A stretch of DNA of 64,000 bases, from the NCBI RefSeq assembly GCF_001482195.1, contig NZ_KQ759763.1, positions 2,982,868-3,046,867 on the forward strand, written 5' to 3'. Each line of letters begins with the position of its first letter. The stretch's first letter is position 1. This document shows, piece after piece, positions 32,785 through 42,933 of the stretch. The translations under genes were made by a program, and so were the position numbers. The stretch comes from Luteimonas abyssi (GTDB lineage: Bacteria > Pseudomonadota > Gammaproteobacteria > Xanthomonadales > Xanthomonadaceae). The notes under the pieces are model-generated. The model was not told where the DNA came from. It did no database searches and was given only the letters and a program-made list of their open reading frames with translations.

Positions 32785-35150
32785 TGCGCGCGCGGGGATG
32801 GCGGCGGCGACTGGCGGTCGCGGCGGTCGCATTGGCCGCAGGCGTCCTTGCGCAGATCGGTGCCACGCACGCCGCGATCGGCCCCGAGGATCTGCTGCCG
32901 GTCGACGACGCGTTCGCGCTGGAGGTCCGTGCGACCGCGCGCGATCGCATCGCGCTGGACTGGACGATCGCCGACGGCTACTACCTCTATCGTCACCGGA
33001 CCGGCGCCGAAGCGCCCGGCTTTCCCGCCGACGGCCTGCGCCTGCCCGACGGCAAGCGCCATGTCGACGAGTTCTTCGGCGAGGTCGAGACCTACCGCGG
33101 CCGGCTGCAGGCCGAGCTGCCTGGCACCGCGCCGGCCGGCGACCGGGTCACCTTGCGCGTGCGCTTCCAGGGCTGTGCCGATCTGGGGATCTGCTACCCG
33201 CCGCAGACGCGCGAGATCGAGGTCGTCCTGCCTTCGGCCCGCGACGGCCTGGCCGCGCTCGGCCGCAGGCTCACCGGCGGTGCGGCGACGGGGGGCGGCC
33301 TGGTCGACGGGCTGGGCGACCGGAACCGTCCGCTGCCGCCCGAGCGCGCCTTCGGGTTCGAGGCGATCGCGGACGGTGGCGACCGCCTGTTGCTGCGTTT
33401 CAGCCCGGCACCGGGGTACTACCTGTATCGCGACAACACCCGCCTGCAGATCGCCGGCGATGCGTTCGCCGCCGGCACGCCGGACTGGCCTGCCGGCCAG
33501 GATCACGACGACGAGTACTTCGGCCGCTCGGTGGTGTTCTTCGAGCCCATCGACGTGCCCGTCCCGCTGCTGCGCACGCACGGCGAGGCCGCCACGCTGA
33601 CCCTGAGCGCCAGCTTCCAGGGCTGCCAGACCGACGGCATCTGCTACCCGCCGATGACGCGCACCGTCGAGATCGCGGTGCCCGCCGGCACGCCGCCGAG
33701 CGTGCAGGACGCAGCCGCTGCACGGGTCGCGGCCGAGACCGCGCCGGCCCCGCTCCCCGAGCCCAATGCGGAGTCGCCCCCTCCGCTCTCGGCAGACGGC
33801 GGGGAAATGGGGCCGGCGTCGCTTTCCCCTTCGGTTGCGGCAGGCGGTGGCATTTCGTCGGGGGGAGATGACGCTGACCCCATATCAGATGCCTCCGCCG
33901 ACAACGCCGGCCGCAGCCTGCCGCCGGGCGCCCGCGAAGGATCCCTGATCGGCGCCCTGCTGCTGGCCCTGATCGGCGGCCTGCTGTTGAACCTGATGCC
34001 GTGCGTGCTGCCGATCCTGTCGCTGAAGGTGGTCGGCCTGGCCGCCAGTGGCGGCGATCGCACCAGCGCGCGCCGGCATGCGCTCTGGTACACCACGGGC
34101 GTGCTGGTGGCGTTCGCCGCCATCGGCCTGCTCGCCGTGGGCCTGCGTGCCACCGGCCAGGCGCTGGGCTGGGGGTTCCAACTGCAGCAGCCGTGGTTCG
34201 TCGCCGCACTGGCCTATCTGGTGTTCGCGGTGGGCCTGGCGCTGTCGGGCGTGTACACGCTGGGCGGCGCGATCGGCGGCGGGCTGGCCCGGTCGCTCGG
34301 CACCCGCACCGGGCCGGCCGGCGATTTCTTCACCGGCGTGCTGGCCTGCGTGGTGGCGAGTCCGTGCATCGCCCCCTTCATGGGCGGCGCGCTGGCGTTC
34401 GCGTTCGCCAGCTCCGCGCCCGCCGCGCTCGGTGTGTTCCTGGCCCTGGGCCTCGGGCTGGCGCTGCCGTTCCTGCTGATCGGGTTCGTGCCTGCGCTGG
34501 CGGATCGCCTGCCGCGGCCCGGCCCCTGGATGGACACGCTCAAGCAGGTCATGGCGTTCCCGATGTATCTCACCGCGGTCTGGCTGGTCTGGGTGCTCGG
34601 GCGCCAGCGCGGCGTGGACGCGATGGCGCTGGTCACCGCCGGCCTCGCGGTGCTGGCCCTGGCACTGTGGTGGTTCGAGCGCGGCCGCTGGCGCGGCGGT
34701 CGCCTGGGACCGGCGCTGGCGGCGGTGCTGGCGCTCGCCGCACTGTGGCCGGTGATCGGCGTGGAGCGTCTTCCGCCCCCGGCCGCAGGCGCTGCGCCGG
34801 CCGCGGGCACCGTGGCGTATTCGGCGGACACGCTGGCGCAGTTGCGCGCGGACGGCAGCCCGGTCTTCGTCAACATGACCGCCGACTGGTGCGTGACCTG
34901 CAAGGCCAACGAACGGCGAGTGCTGGCCGGCGCACGCTTTCGCGAAGCGCTCGATGCGGCCGGCGCGACCTACATGGTCGGCGACTGGACCCACACCGAT
35001 CCCGAGATCACCGCCTTCCTGGAGGCGCATCGCGCCGTCGGCGTGCCGTTGTACGTGGTCTTCCCGCCCGGCGACGGGCCGGGCGAGGTGCTGCCGACGC
35101 TGCTCACCGATGCCGTGGTGACCGACGCGCTAGGCAGGGCCGCGCCATGA
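32784..35150 (+). CDS. dsbD: Thiol:disulfide interchange protein DsbD with duplicated alpha domain
   Basis: 788 residues, longer than E. coli DsbD (about 565 in the precursor). After a signal peptide, two tandem DsbD-alpha domains are seen (about 32-150 and 185-300), each with the redox pair: FQGCADLGICYPP and FQGCQTDGICYPP. A Ser/Asp/Gly linker (about 310-385) leads to eight membrane segments carrying LNLMPCVLPILSLK and VVASPCIAPFMGG. The C-terminal thioredoxin-like gamma domain has ADWCVTCK. DsbD passes electrons from cytoplasmic thioredoxin to periplasmic DsbC, CcmG and similar partners. It is coupled to cutA and followed by a TlpA-like thioredoxin. Confidence 0.95.
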   Translation: MRARGWRRRLAVAAVALAAGVLAQIGATHAAIGPEDLLPVDDAFALEVRATARDRIALDWTIADGYYLYRHRTGAEAPGFPADGLRLPDGKRHVDEFFGEVETYRGRLQAELPGTAPAGDRVTLRVRFQGCADLGICYPPQTREIEVVLPSARDGLAALGRRLTGGAATGGGLVDGLGDRNRPLPPERAFGFEAIADGGDRLLLRFSPAPGYYLYRDNTRLQIAGDAFAAGTPDWPAGQDHDDEYFGRSVVFFEPIDVPVPLLRTHGEAATLTLSASFQGCQTDGICYPPMTRTVEIAVPAGTPPSVQDAAAARVAAETAPAPLPEPNAESPPPLSADGGEMGPASLSPSVAAGGGISSGGDDADPISDASADNAGRSLPPGAREGSLIGALLLALIGGLLLNLMPCVLPILSLKVVGLAASGGDRTSARRHALWYTTGVLVAFAAIGLLAVGLRATGQALGWGFQLQQPWFVAALAYLVFAVGLALSGVYTLGGAIGGGLARSLGTRTGPAGDFFTGVLACVVASPCIAPFMGGALAFAFASSAPAALGVFLALGLGLALPFLLIGFVPALADRLPRPGPWMDTLKQVMAFPMYLTAVWLVWVLGRQRGVDAMALVTAGLAVLALALWWFERGRWRGGRLGPALAAVLALAALWPVIGVERLPPPAAGAAPAAGTVAYSADTLAQLRADGSPVFVNMTADWCVTCKANERRVLAGARFREALDAAGATYMVGDWTHTDPEITAFLEAHRAVGVPLYVVFPPGDGPGEVLPTLLTDAVVTDALGRAAP

Positions 35151-35212
35151 GCGCGCACGCGACCGCGCAGATGCGACACCCGCGGACGACACCGCCGGGG
35201 ACCGCTCGATGA
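35147..35212 (+). CDS. 21-codon ORF bridging dsbD and the tlpA-like gene
   Basis: Its ATG overlaps the dsbD stop (ATGA at 35147-35150) and its TGA overlaps the tlpA ATG (ATGA at 35209-35212). The peptide MSAHATAQMRHPRTT... is unremarkable. The exact double overlap suggests [11 protein letters not shown] coupling through the gap rather than a functional peptide. Could be coincidence. Confidence 0.3.
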   Translation: MSAHATAQMRHPRTTPPGTAR

Positions 35213-35802
35213 GGATCGGGGTGATCCTCGGCGTGGCGGTGGCCGCCGGCCTGCTGGGCGTGGGCGCCAGCCTGCTGACCCAGGGACCGGGCCCCCTGCT
35301 GCGCACCGAGGCCGGGCAACGGCTGGCCCAGAGCGCGATGCAGGCCAATGCGCCCGCCGTGCCCGAAGGCGTGGCGATGGCGCGCCGGGGCGAGCTCGTC
35401 CCGGCCTTCTCGGTGCCGGGCCTGGACGGCGGCGAGGTCGCGCTGCCCGACGACTTCGCCGGCCAGCCGGTCCTGGTCAACCTGTGGGCCAGCTGGTGCG
35501 CGCCGTGCATCGAGGAGATGCCCGAGCTCGACCGCTTCGCCCGCGCCCAGGGCACCGACGGCACCCGCGTGCTCGGCATCGCCCTGGACGACGCCGAGGC
35601 GGTGCGCGACTTCCTGCAGAAGATCCCGGTCGACTACGCCCAGGCCATCGACGTCCCCGGCAACGCCGATGCCGGCGTGCGCCTGGGCAACCCGCGCGGT
35701 GTCCTGCCGTACTCGGTGCTGATCTCCGCCGACGGCCGCCTGCTCAAGACCCGCATCGGCCCCTTCGACCACGGCGAGATCGACGGCTGGGCGCGGCACT
35801 GA
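35209..35802 (+). CDS. TlpA-like membrane-anchored thioredoxin
   Basis: 197 residues: an N-terminal anchor or signal ([21 protein letters not shown]) followed by a thioredoxin fold with the active site [19 protein letters not shown] and cis-Pro region [10 protein letters not shown]. It probably receives electrons from DsbD and reduces periplasmic disulfides, as in TlpA/ResA/CcmG proteins. Position directly after dsbD supports the partnership. No cytochrome c biogenesis genes accompany it. Confidence 0.88.
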   Translation: MRIGVILGVAVAAGLLGVGASLLTQGPGPLLRTEAGQRLAQSAMQANAPAVPEGVAMARRGELVPAFSVPGLDGGEVALPDDFAGQPVLVNLWASWCAPCIEEMPELDRFARAQGTDGTRVLGIALDDAEAVRDFLQKIPVDYAQAIDVPGNADAGVRLGNPRGVLPYSVLISADGRLLKTRIGPFDHGEIDGWARH

Positions 35803-36082
35803 GCGTTCCACGTCGGCGCCCGCGCGGCGCCGGCCACCCGCTCCGCCACGAAGTCGCCGCACGCGACGGTCCGCTCGGCCTCCTCGCCCGTCCATGCAAC
35901 CCCGACCCGGCTGCCGACCCGTCGCCGTCCCGCGGGCAAGGCACCCCCGCCCCACTCGGCGACCATACGCCAGCGACTGGTCGAAACGGCCAACCATCGT
36001 TCAACGTCGCCCAAGTTCGGCGAACTGGACACCATCCCCCGCATGGAGCAGACTGCGCGCCTCGACGTCCACGGCGCGCTGC

Positions 36083-36526
36083 ATGGCGACCCTGCTGCTC
36101 CTCAACGGCCCCAATCTCAACCTGCTCGGCACCCGCGAGCCCGAGGTCTACGGCCGGACCACGCTGGCGGAGATCGACGCGGACCTGCGCCAGCGCGCCG
36201 CCGACGCGGGCCACGGACTGGACAGCCTGCAATCCAACGCCGAGCACGTGCTGGTCGACCGGGTGCAGGCCGCGCGCGACGACGGCACCGCCTTCGTCCT
36301 GATCAATCCGGCCGCGCTCACCCACACCTCCGTCGCCTTGCGCGATGCGCTGGCCGCGGTCGACCTGCCCTACATCGAGATCCACCTGTCCAACCCGCAC
36401 GCCCGCGAACCGTTCCGCCGGCACAGCTACTTCAGCGACCGCGCGCTCGGCGTGGTCTGCGGGTTCGGTGCCGACAGTTACCGCTACGCCCTCGACGCCG
36501 CCGTGCGCCACCTGGCGTCGCGCTGA
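36083..36526 (+). CDS. aroQ: Type II 3-dehydroquinate dehydratase
   Basis: 147 residues, the usual length. The N-terminal [21 protein letters not shown] contains the catalytic Tyr loop; [20 protein letters not shown] has Asn and His contacts; [20 protein letters not shown] carries the catalytic His region. It dehydrates 3-dehydroquinate to 3-dehydroshikimate in the shikimate pathway. It stands 66 bp before accB on the same strand, the common aroQ-accB-accC order. Confidence 0.97.
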   Translation: MATLLLLNGPNLNLLGTREPEVYGRTTLAEIDADLRQRAADAGHGLDSLQSNAEHVLVDRVQAARDDGTAFVLINPAALTHTSVALRDALAAVDLPYIEIHLSNPHAREPFRRHSYFSDRALGVVCGFGADSYRYALDAAVRHLASR

Positions 36527-36591
36527 CGCTCCCTTTTCCCCTTGCCCGCCCGGCCCCGCCGGGCCCGCCATTCACGAGAACGAGGCCTCTC

Positions 36592-37086
36592 ATGGACCTG
36601 CGCAAAATCAAGAAGCTCATCGACCTGCTCGAAGAGTCCAACCTCGCCGAGATCGAGATCAAGGAAGGCGAAGAGTCCGTCCGCCTGTCGCGCAACCCGG
36701 TGGGCGGTGCGGTCGCCTATTCCGCACCGCCGGCCGCCTATCCGGCCGCACGCGCGCCCGACCCGGTGATGCCGATGGCCTCGCCGGTCGACGCGGCCAC
36801 TGGTGGCCGCGGCCTGGGCGATTCGGCGGCATCCGGCGCCGACATCCCCGACGGCCACACCGTGCTGTCGCCGATGGTGGGCACGTTCTACACCTCGCCG
36901 GCACCGGACAAGCCGGCGTTCGTCAGCGTCGGCCAGACGGTCAAGGTCGGCGAGACGCTGGGCATCATCGAGGCGATGAAGATGTTCAACCCGATCGAGG
37001 CCGACGCCTCCGGCACCGTGCTCGCCGTCCTGTGCGAGAGCGGCCAGCCGGTCGAGTTCGACCAGCCCCTGTTCGTGATCGGCTGA
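36592..37086 (+). CDS. accB: Biotin carboxyl carrier protein of acetyl-CoA carboxylase
   Basis: 164 residues. The N-terminal helix ([17 protein letters not shown]...) is followed by a Pro/Ala linker (about 45-85) and the biotinyl domain with the biotinylation site EAMKMFN (Lys about 131) and thumb segment [13 protein letters not shown]. It carries the carboxyl group between AccC and the carboxyltransferase. It is 8 bp upstream of accC and co-transcribed. Confidence 0.97.
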   Translation: MDLRKIKKLIDLLEESNLAEIEIKEGEESVRLSRNPVGGAVAYSAPPAAYPAARAPDPVMPMASPVDAATGGRGLGDSAASGADIPDGHTVLSPMVGTFYTSPAPDKPAFVSVGQTVKVGETLGIIEAMKMFNPIEADASGTVLAVLCESGQPVEFDQPLFVIG

Positions 37087-37094
37087 GGCATCCC

Positions 37095-38462
<1,368 letters not shown>

Positions 38463-38493
38463 CCGCAGCACACGCGCCATGCCACAACGCGAA

Positions 38494-38515
38494 ACGCCCG
38501 GGCATGCCCGGGCGT
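38494..38515. terminator. Bidirectional terminator between accC and the convergent membrane-protein gene
   Basis: ACGCCCGGGC pairs with GCCCGGGCGT through a short loop. No long T-run on either strand, but the position between convergent genes fits. Confidence 0.6.
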
Positions 38516-38555
38516 CTCGCTGTCTGTCCGCGGTGCGCGCGCCGAAGGCGCCGCG

Positions 38556-39044
38556 TCACCGGGACCGCCGCTCCGATGCGGTGTCGTCGCGCTGCGCCTC
38601 GCGCGCCTGGCCCGAGCTCACCGGCAGCAACTGCAACTGCCCCGATCCCGCCACGTCCTCGGGTGCCGGGCGCTGGGTGCCGGGAATCGGCCGGATGCCG
38701 GTGCTCGCGGCCTGGCTGACCACCATGACGTACTCGCTCGACCCGTCCGGCCAGACCACCTTGAAGGTGCTGCCGGGCGGCAACGTGGCGAACGGCGCCC
38801 CGCTCTGCGCGCGGTAGACCGCCGCGATCTGTGCCGCACCCAGGCTGCGCGTCTCGTCCGACGAGGAAATCGTGGTGGCGGCCACCTGCGACAGGTCGCG
38901 GTAGTTGTCGGCGATCGCGTCGATCATCACGCCCGCGGCGGTCACCGAGTACGCGGCGAACACGCCCACCCACACCAGCCGACGCGCCTTGCGCGGCATG
39001 CGGCGTCCGGAAGGCCGGGAGGCCTGATCGGTCTTGTCCTTCAT
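38556..39044 (-). CDS. Single-pass membrane hypothetical protein
   Basis: 162 residues from the ATG at 39044, whose TGATG overlaps the stop of the upstream gene (coupled). A basic cytoplasmic N-terminus (KARR) precedes one membrane segment (VWVGVFAAYSVTAAGVMIDAI, about 24-45). A periplasmic domain with FATLPPGSTFKVVWPDGSSEYVMVVSQ follows, and the tail is rich in Gln/Ala/Arg. No named family recognised. The pair with the next entry looks like a lineage-specific envelope unit. Confidence 0.65.
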   Translation of the reverse strand: MKDKTDQASRPSGRRMPRKARRLVWVGVFAAYSVTAAGVMIDAIADNYRDLSQVAATTISSSDETRSLGAAQIAAVYRAQSGAPFATLPPGSTFKVVWPDGSSEYVMVVSQAASTGIRPIPGTQRPAPEDVAGSGQLQLLPVSSGQAREAQRDDTASERRSR

Positions 39045-40039
39045 CACATCGTCCTCTGAACGTTCTGGCGCGAGACGCTCTGGATCAGCGTATCGACCAT
39101 GGCATCGACGTGTTCCGCCCCCTGTCGCGGAATCGCTGCGTCGTAAACGAAACTCTGGAAATCCTGCCCCGGATCACGGGAACACACACCGCCGTTGGCG
39201 CAGTACTGCGTCATCAACGTCGACTCCGGTCCGCACGGCAGTCCCTGTCGGCACGCCGCGATCTGCCAGGCGAACTCGGCGAACTGCGAACCGGCGACCT
39301 GGTCGGACATGCCCTGCCGACCGCTGGCGGCGATCCCCATGCCCGTCGACAGCGCCGAGTACGCATCGGGATCCCCGGAGCTGCGCACCCGCTCCACCAG
39401 ATCGCGCTCGTATTCGGGCGTGTCCTCCAGCGGCACGCCCATGCCGGCCAGACTGGCCTCGGCGGCCAGGTGCCCGGCTTCGGCGGCGACCTGGCGCTGT
39501 TGCAGGATCGTGGCGACGGTGATGCCGTCGTCGGGCGAGAACCGTCCGCATCGCTGGGCGACCCGCGCACGCGCGCGGCTCATCGCATTCGCTCCCGGCA
39601 GGCCGAGCTGGTCGAGCAGCGCGGTGTCCTGCGCGTACCCGGCCGGCGACGCGGCGAAGCCGGCGCAGTAGTCCTGGATCCGGCTGTCGACCCACAGCGC
39701 CTCGGGCTCGCCCCGGGCCACCGCCGGCGCCAGCCGGCTCGACAGGTCGTAGAGGTCGGGCGTGCGCTCGAACGCCTCCCGCAGCGCCGCGGCGTCGGTG
39801 GCGATCGGCAACGGCGCCGCCGAGACGCGCGACGGCGGCGGCTCCGCCGGCATTTCGGGCACATGCGACGGCACGGGACCGGTGCGCACCGGCACGGCCT
39901 CCGGCGACAGGCCTACGGACGACGCGACATGCTCGACGACCGGCAGCGGCACGGACGTGCCCTCGTACGCGCGCAGCCAGACCGCGCCGGCCACCAGCGC
40001 CAACGTCGCCAAGATTGCGATCCGCATCGTGCCTGTCAT
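39044..40039 (-). CDS. Secreted/anchored hypothetical protein coupled to the preceding gene
   Basis: 331 residues from the ATG at 40039 (40027 also possible). A hydrophobic N-terminal stretch (RIAILATLALVAGAVWLRA) would anchor or export it. The mature protein is mostly helical with Sel1/TPR-like alanine pattern (AAEAGHLAAEASLAGMGVPLEDTPEYERDLVERV) and conserved-looking Cys pairs (DYCAGF, QRCGRF, AACRQGLPCG, QYCANGGVCSRD). The last part may bind a ligand through disulfides. No named family recognised. The two genes overlap by TGATG. Confidence 0.65.
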   Translation of the reverse strand: MTGTMRIAILATLALVAGAVWLRAYEGTSVPLPVVEHVASSVGLSPEAVPVRTGPVPSHVPEMPAEPPPSRVSAAPLPIATDAAALREAFERTPDLYDLSSRLAPAVARGEPEALWVDSRIQDYCAGFAASPAGYAQDTALLDQLGLPGANAMSRARARVAQRCGRFSPDDGITVATILQQRQVAAEAGHLAAEASLAGMGVPLEDTPEYERDLVERVRSSGDPDAYSALSTGMGIAASGRQGMSDQVAGSQFAEFAWQIAACRQGLPCGPESTLMTQYCANGGVCSRDPGQDFQSFVYDAAIPRQGAEHVDAMVDTLIQSVSRQNVQRTM

Positions 40040-40270
40040 GCCTGCATCGGGGGCCTGGCCGCGACTGAACGCATGCACGTCCATCAATCCGGCCTGCTGC
40101 CGTGTCCCATCCTCGTGTCTCCCGGGCGCCGCCAAGGCGGACTCCGCCCATACTCCGGAAATGTTACGCGATTCCACCGCCCCCTGCCCGGCCTTTACCG
40201 GCCGTGCTCCTCCGGCCCATGATGCCGCCCCACGCGCCGCTCCGCCGCGACCTGCCCCTGCGATCCCGCC

Positions 40271-41194
40271 ATGCCGTACCTCGAAATCGCCCTGACCTGC
40301 ACCGAAGCCGAGCAGCCGCGTTACGAGCGCGCACTGGAAGATGTGGGCGCGTTGGCGGTCACCCTGCTCGATGCCGACGCCGACACCAGCCAGGAACGCG
40401 CGATCCTCGAACCCGGCGTCGGCGAGACGCCACTGTGGCGCTCGCTCTCGCTGACCGCGCTGTTCCCGCACAGCCTCGATCCGCTCGCCTTGCTGGCGGC
40501 GCTCGATGCGTTCGATCCGGCCCTGGACTGGAGCCGTGCGGGATTCCGCAACGTCGAGGACCAGGACTGGGAGCGCGCCTGGATGGACCAGTACGCCCCG
40601 CTCCGCTTCGGGGCACGCACCTGGATCGTGCCGTGGAACGCCGATCTGCCGGACGAGGCCGCGAACGACGCCGCCGCCGTGGTCCGCCTCGATCCCGGCC
40701 TGGCCTTCGGCTCCGGCACCCACCCCACCACGTCGCTGTGCCTGCAGTGGCTGGACGGCCTGGCGGAAGCGGGCGAGCTGCAGGAACGCGAGGTCCTCGA
40801 CTACGGCTGCGGCAGCGGCATCCTCGCCCTCGCCGCGCTCAAGCTGGGCGCGTCGCGCGCGACCGGCATCGACAACGACCCGCAGGCGCTGGTCGCCAGC
40901 CGCGACAACGCCGAACGCAACGCGGTCGGCGACCGGCTCCAGGTCGCAGCGCCCGGCGATGCCCCGCAGGCCACCTATCCGGTGGTGGTGGCGAACATTC
41001 TCGCCGCCGCGCTCGATGCGCTGGCCGAGGCCATTGCCGAGCGCGTCGCGCCCGGCGGGCGCCTGGCGCTGTCGGGCATCCTCGACGGCCAACAGGAAGA
41101 ATTGCTGCGGCGCTACCGGCCGTGGTTCGAATCGCTGGCCGTGGCCCACGAGGGTGACTGGGTTCGCATCGAGGGTGTGCGCCGGCGTGATTGA
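40271..41194 (+). CDS. prmA: Ribosomal protein L11 lysine methyltransferase
   Basis: 307 residues. The N-terminal substrate-recognition domain ([21 protein letters not shown]) is followed by the class I methyltransferase domain: [42 protein letters not shown] (SAM), [17 protein letters not shown] (the NILA motif). PrmA trimethylates three positions of L11. It is followed at once by a DUF3426 protein and fis, a conserved order in xanthomonads. Confidence 0.97.
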   Translation: MPYLEIALTCTEAEQPRYERALEDVGALAVTLLDADADTSQERAILEPGVGETPLWRSLSLTALFPHSLDPLALLAALDAFDPALDWSRAGFRNVEDQDWERAWMDQYAPLRFGARTWIVPWNADLPDEAANDAAAVVRLDPGLAFGSGTHPTTSLCLQWLDGLAEAGELQEREVLDYGCGSGILALAALKLGASRATGIDNDPQALVASRDNAERNAVGDRLQVAAPGDAPQATYPVVVANILAAALDALAEAIAERVAPGGRLALSGILDGQQEELLRRYRPWFESLAVAHEGDWVRIEGVRRRD

Positions 41195-41223
41195 ATAGGC
41201 GCTCGGCCGCGACCGTGCCCGCG

Positions 41224-42354
41224 ATGTTCATCAACTGCCCCGACTGCAATGCCCTGGTAGCCACCGATCTGGTCACCGACCAGCCGCCGGAGCGATGCCC
41301 GCGATGCGGACACGCGCTGCGCGACGCGGTGGCGGCACCCGCGGCGACCGTGCCTGCCGGCGCCGGCACGCCGGCATCGGACCCACGCCCACGCTTCGTC
41401 CCGCTGCGCGCACGCACGGATCCTGCGGCCGACCCTCCGGGTCAGGGGCATGGCCTCGTGGCCTTCCCGCCGCATCCGCCGGCCACGCCACCGCCCGTCG
41501 ACCGACCCGGTGCGCGGCATGCGATGCCGGCGCCCGGCCCGATGCCCGCGTCCACCGCGCCGACGCGCCTCGAGGATCGCGCGCGCGAGGCGCCGACGCC
41601 CCCCTCATCGGCATCGCGCTCGCCGCATGCCGGCGACGGACCGCCGCCGACGAACGCGAAAGGATCGGCAACAACGACGGCGGCAACGGACACGGACACC
41701 GACACGGCGGCGACCGTGCCGCCCGACGGCACGACACCATCCGACACCGCCCTCCCTCCCGCGGAGGGCGGTCCGCACGTCACCCCGGACCCTGCAGCGC
41801 CCCCTGCACGCTCGGCGTCGAACGCGACAGCGGACGTCGCACCGCGCTTCCTGCGACCGTCCGCGACGCCCGCCATCGGCCCACCGTCCTCGCGCGAACG
41901 ACGACTCCTGTGGATCGCGCTGCCGGCGCTCACCCTGCTGTTCGGCCTGCAGCTGTTGCTCGCCGACCGGGCCCGGTTGGCGGCCGATCCCGTCTGGCGT
42001 CCGTGGGCGGCGGCGGCCTGCACGCTGGCACGCTGCACGCTACCGCCCTGGCACGAACCGTCCGCGATCGCATTGCTGCAGCGCGACGTGCGCCCGCACC
42101 CCGAACATGCCGGTGTCCTGCTGGTCGATGCGACCCTCCGCAACGACGCCCGGTATCCGCAGGCGTGGCCGCTGCTCGCCTTGACCCTGTCCGATGCGGA
42201 TGGCCGCGCACTGGGAGCACGCTGGTTCGCGCCCGACGAGTATCGACCCGCCGATGCGCCTGTCCATCTCGCACCCGGCGCGCAGGCGACATTCCGCCTC
42301 GAGATCGTCGAACCCTCGCCGCATACGGTCGCATTCAACTTCGACTTCGGTTGA
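41224..42354 (+). CDS. Zinc-ribbon / DUF3426 membrane protein
   Basis: 376 residues from the ATG at 41224 (MFINCPDCN). An N-terminal zinc ribbon with two CxxC pairs (CPDC at about 5-8 and CPRCG at about 26-30) is followed by 170 residues of low-complexity Pro/Thr/Ala. One membrane segment (LLWIALPALTLLFGLQLLLA) precedes the C-terminal DUF3426 domain (WHEPSAIALLQRDVRPHPEHAGVLLVDATLRNDARYPQAWPLL...). This MJ0042/DUF3426 architecture is common next to prmA and fis. Function unknown; a membrane-located zinc-dependent sensor is a guess. Confidence 0.83.
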   Translation: MFINCPDCNALVATDLVTDQPPERCPRCGHALRDAVAAPAATVPAGAGTPASDPRPRFVPLRARTDPAADPPGQGHGLVAFPPHPPATPPPVDRPGARHAMPAPGPMPASTAPTRLEDRAREAPTPPSSASRSPHAGDGPPPTNAKGSATTTAATDTDTDTAATVPPDGTTPSDTALPPAEGGPHVTPDPAAPPARSASNATADVAPRFLRPSATPAIGPPSSRERRLLWIALPALTLLFGLQLLLADRARLAADPVWRPWAAAACTLARCTLPPWHEPSAIALLQRDVRPHPEHAGVLLVDATLRNDARYPQAWPLLALTLSDADGRALGARWFAPDEYRPADAPVHLAPGAQATFRLEIVEPSPHTVAFNFDFG

Positions 42355-42372
42355 AATCCCGGCGATCCACGC

Positions 42373-42401
42373 TTGGACGACGCGGAGGGTCGCGCTAGAC
42401 T
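42373..42401 (+). promoter_or_regulatory. Sigma-70 promoter for fis
   Basis: -35 TTGGAC (42373-42378), 17-bp spacer, -10 TAGACT (42396-42401), about 75 bp before the fis TTG start. Confidence 0.6.
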
Positions 42402-42483
42402 CGCTCCCCCCGTCGCGGGTCCTTCACCATCGGGGATGGCCGGATCCGGCCGACGGTGCCGATACGCTGTCGCGGAAACCGCA

Positions 42484-42765
42484 TTGAACGCTGCCGAACG
42501 CCAGGAAACCGCAAGCCGTCCCGGGCCGCGCACGCCCCTGCGCGATCACGTGGCCAACTCCGTTCGTCGCTACATCGGCGATCTGAACGGCAGCGGCGCG
42601 AGCAACCTGTATGAAGTCGCCCTGCGCGAGCTCGAAATCCCGCTGTTCGTCGAAGTGCTCAATCACTGCGAAGGCAACCAGAGCCGCGCCGCGGCGATGC
42701 TCGGGATCCACCGAGCCACCCTGCGCAAGAAGCTGCGCGATTACGGCCTGACCGTTTCGGACTGA
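42484..42765 (+). CDS. fis: DNA-binding protein Fis
   Basis: 93 residues from a TTG at 42484, which gives the family length; in-frame ATGs upstream lie in or before the promoter. The dimerisation part [19 protein letters not shown] and [29 protein letters not shown] lead into the helix-turn-helix [20 protein letters not shown]. Fis bends DNA and regulates rRNA, nucleoid and metabolic genes. Xanthomonad Fis proteins share this short N-terminus. Confidence 0.93.
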   Translation: MNAAERQETASRPGPRTPLRDHVANSVRRYIGDLNGSGASNLYEVALRELEIPLFVEVLNHCEGNQSRAAAMLGIHRATLRKKLRDYGLTVSD

Positions 42766-42896
42766 CGGGGCGCACGGCGCTCCGCAACGACACGCCACTG
42801 CGCGCAGGGCCTGCCTGCGTCCAACGCAACGGACGGAACGTGGCGACGCCACCGACCGCCCCCGCACCCCTGTGCCGGCAGCAGTGCGCGCGCCGT

Positions 42897-42902
42897 TACA
42901 AT
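42897..42902 (+). promoter_or_regulatory. -10 box TACAAT for purH
   Basis: TACAAT lies 31 bp before the purH ATG, giving a leader of about 25 nt. Confidence 0.5.
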
Positions 42903-42933
42903 GGCGCCCCGCTCGCCGACCCCACTTTCCGCG

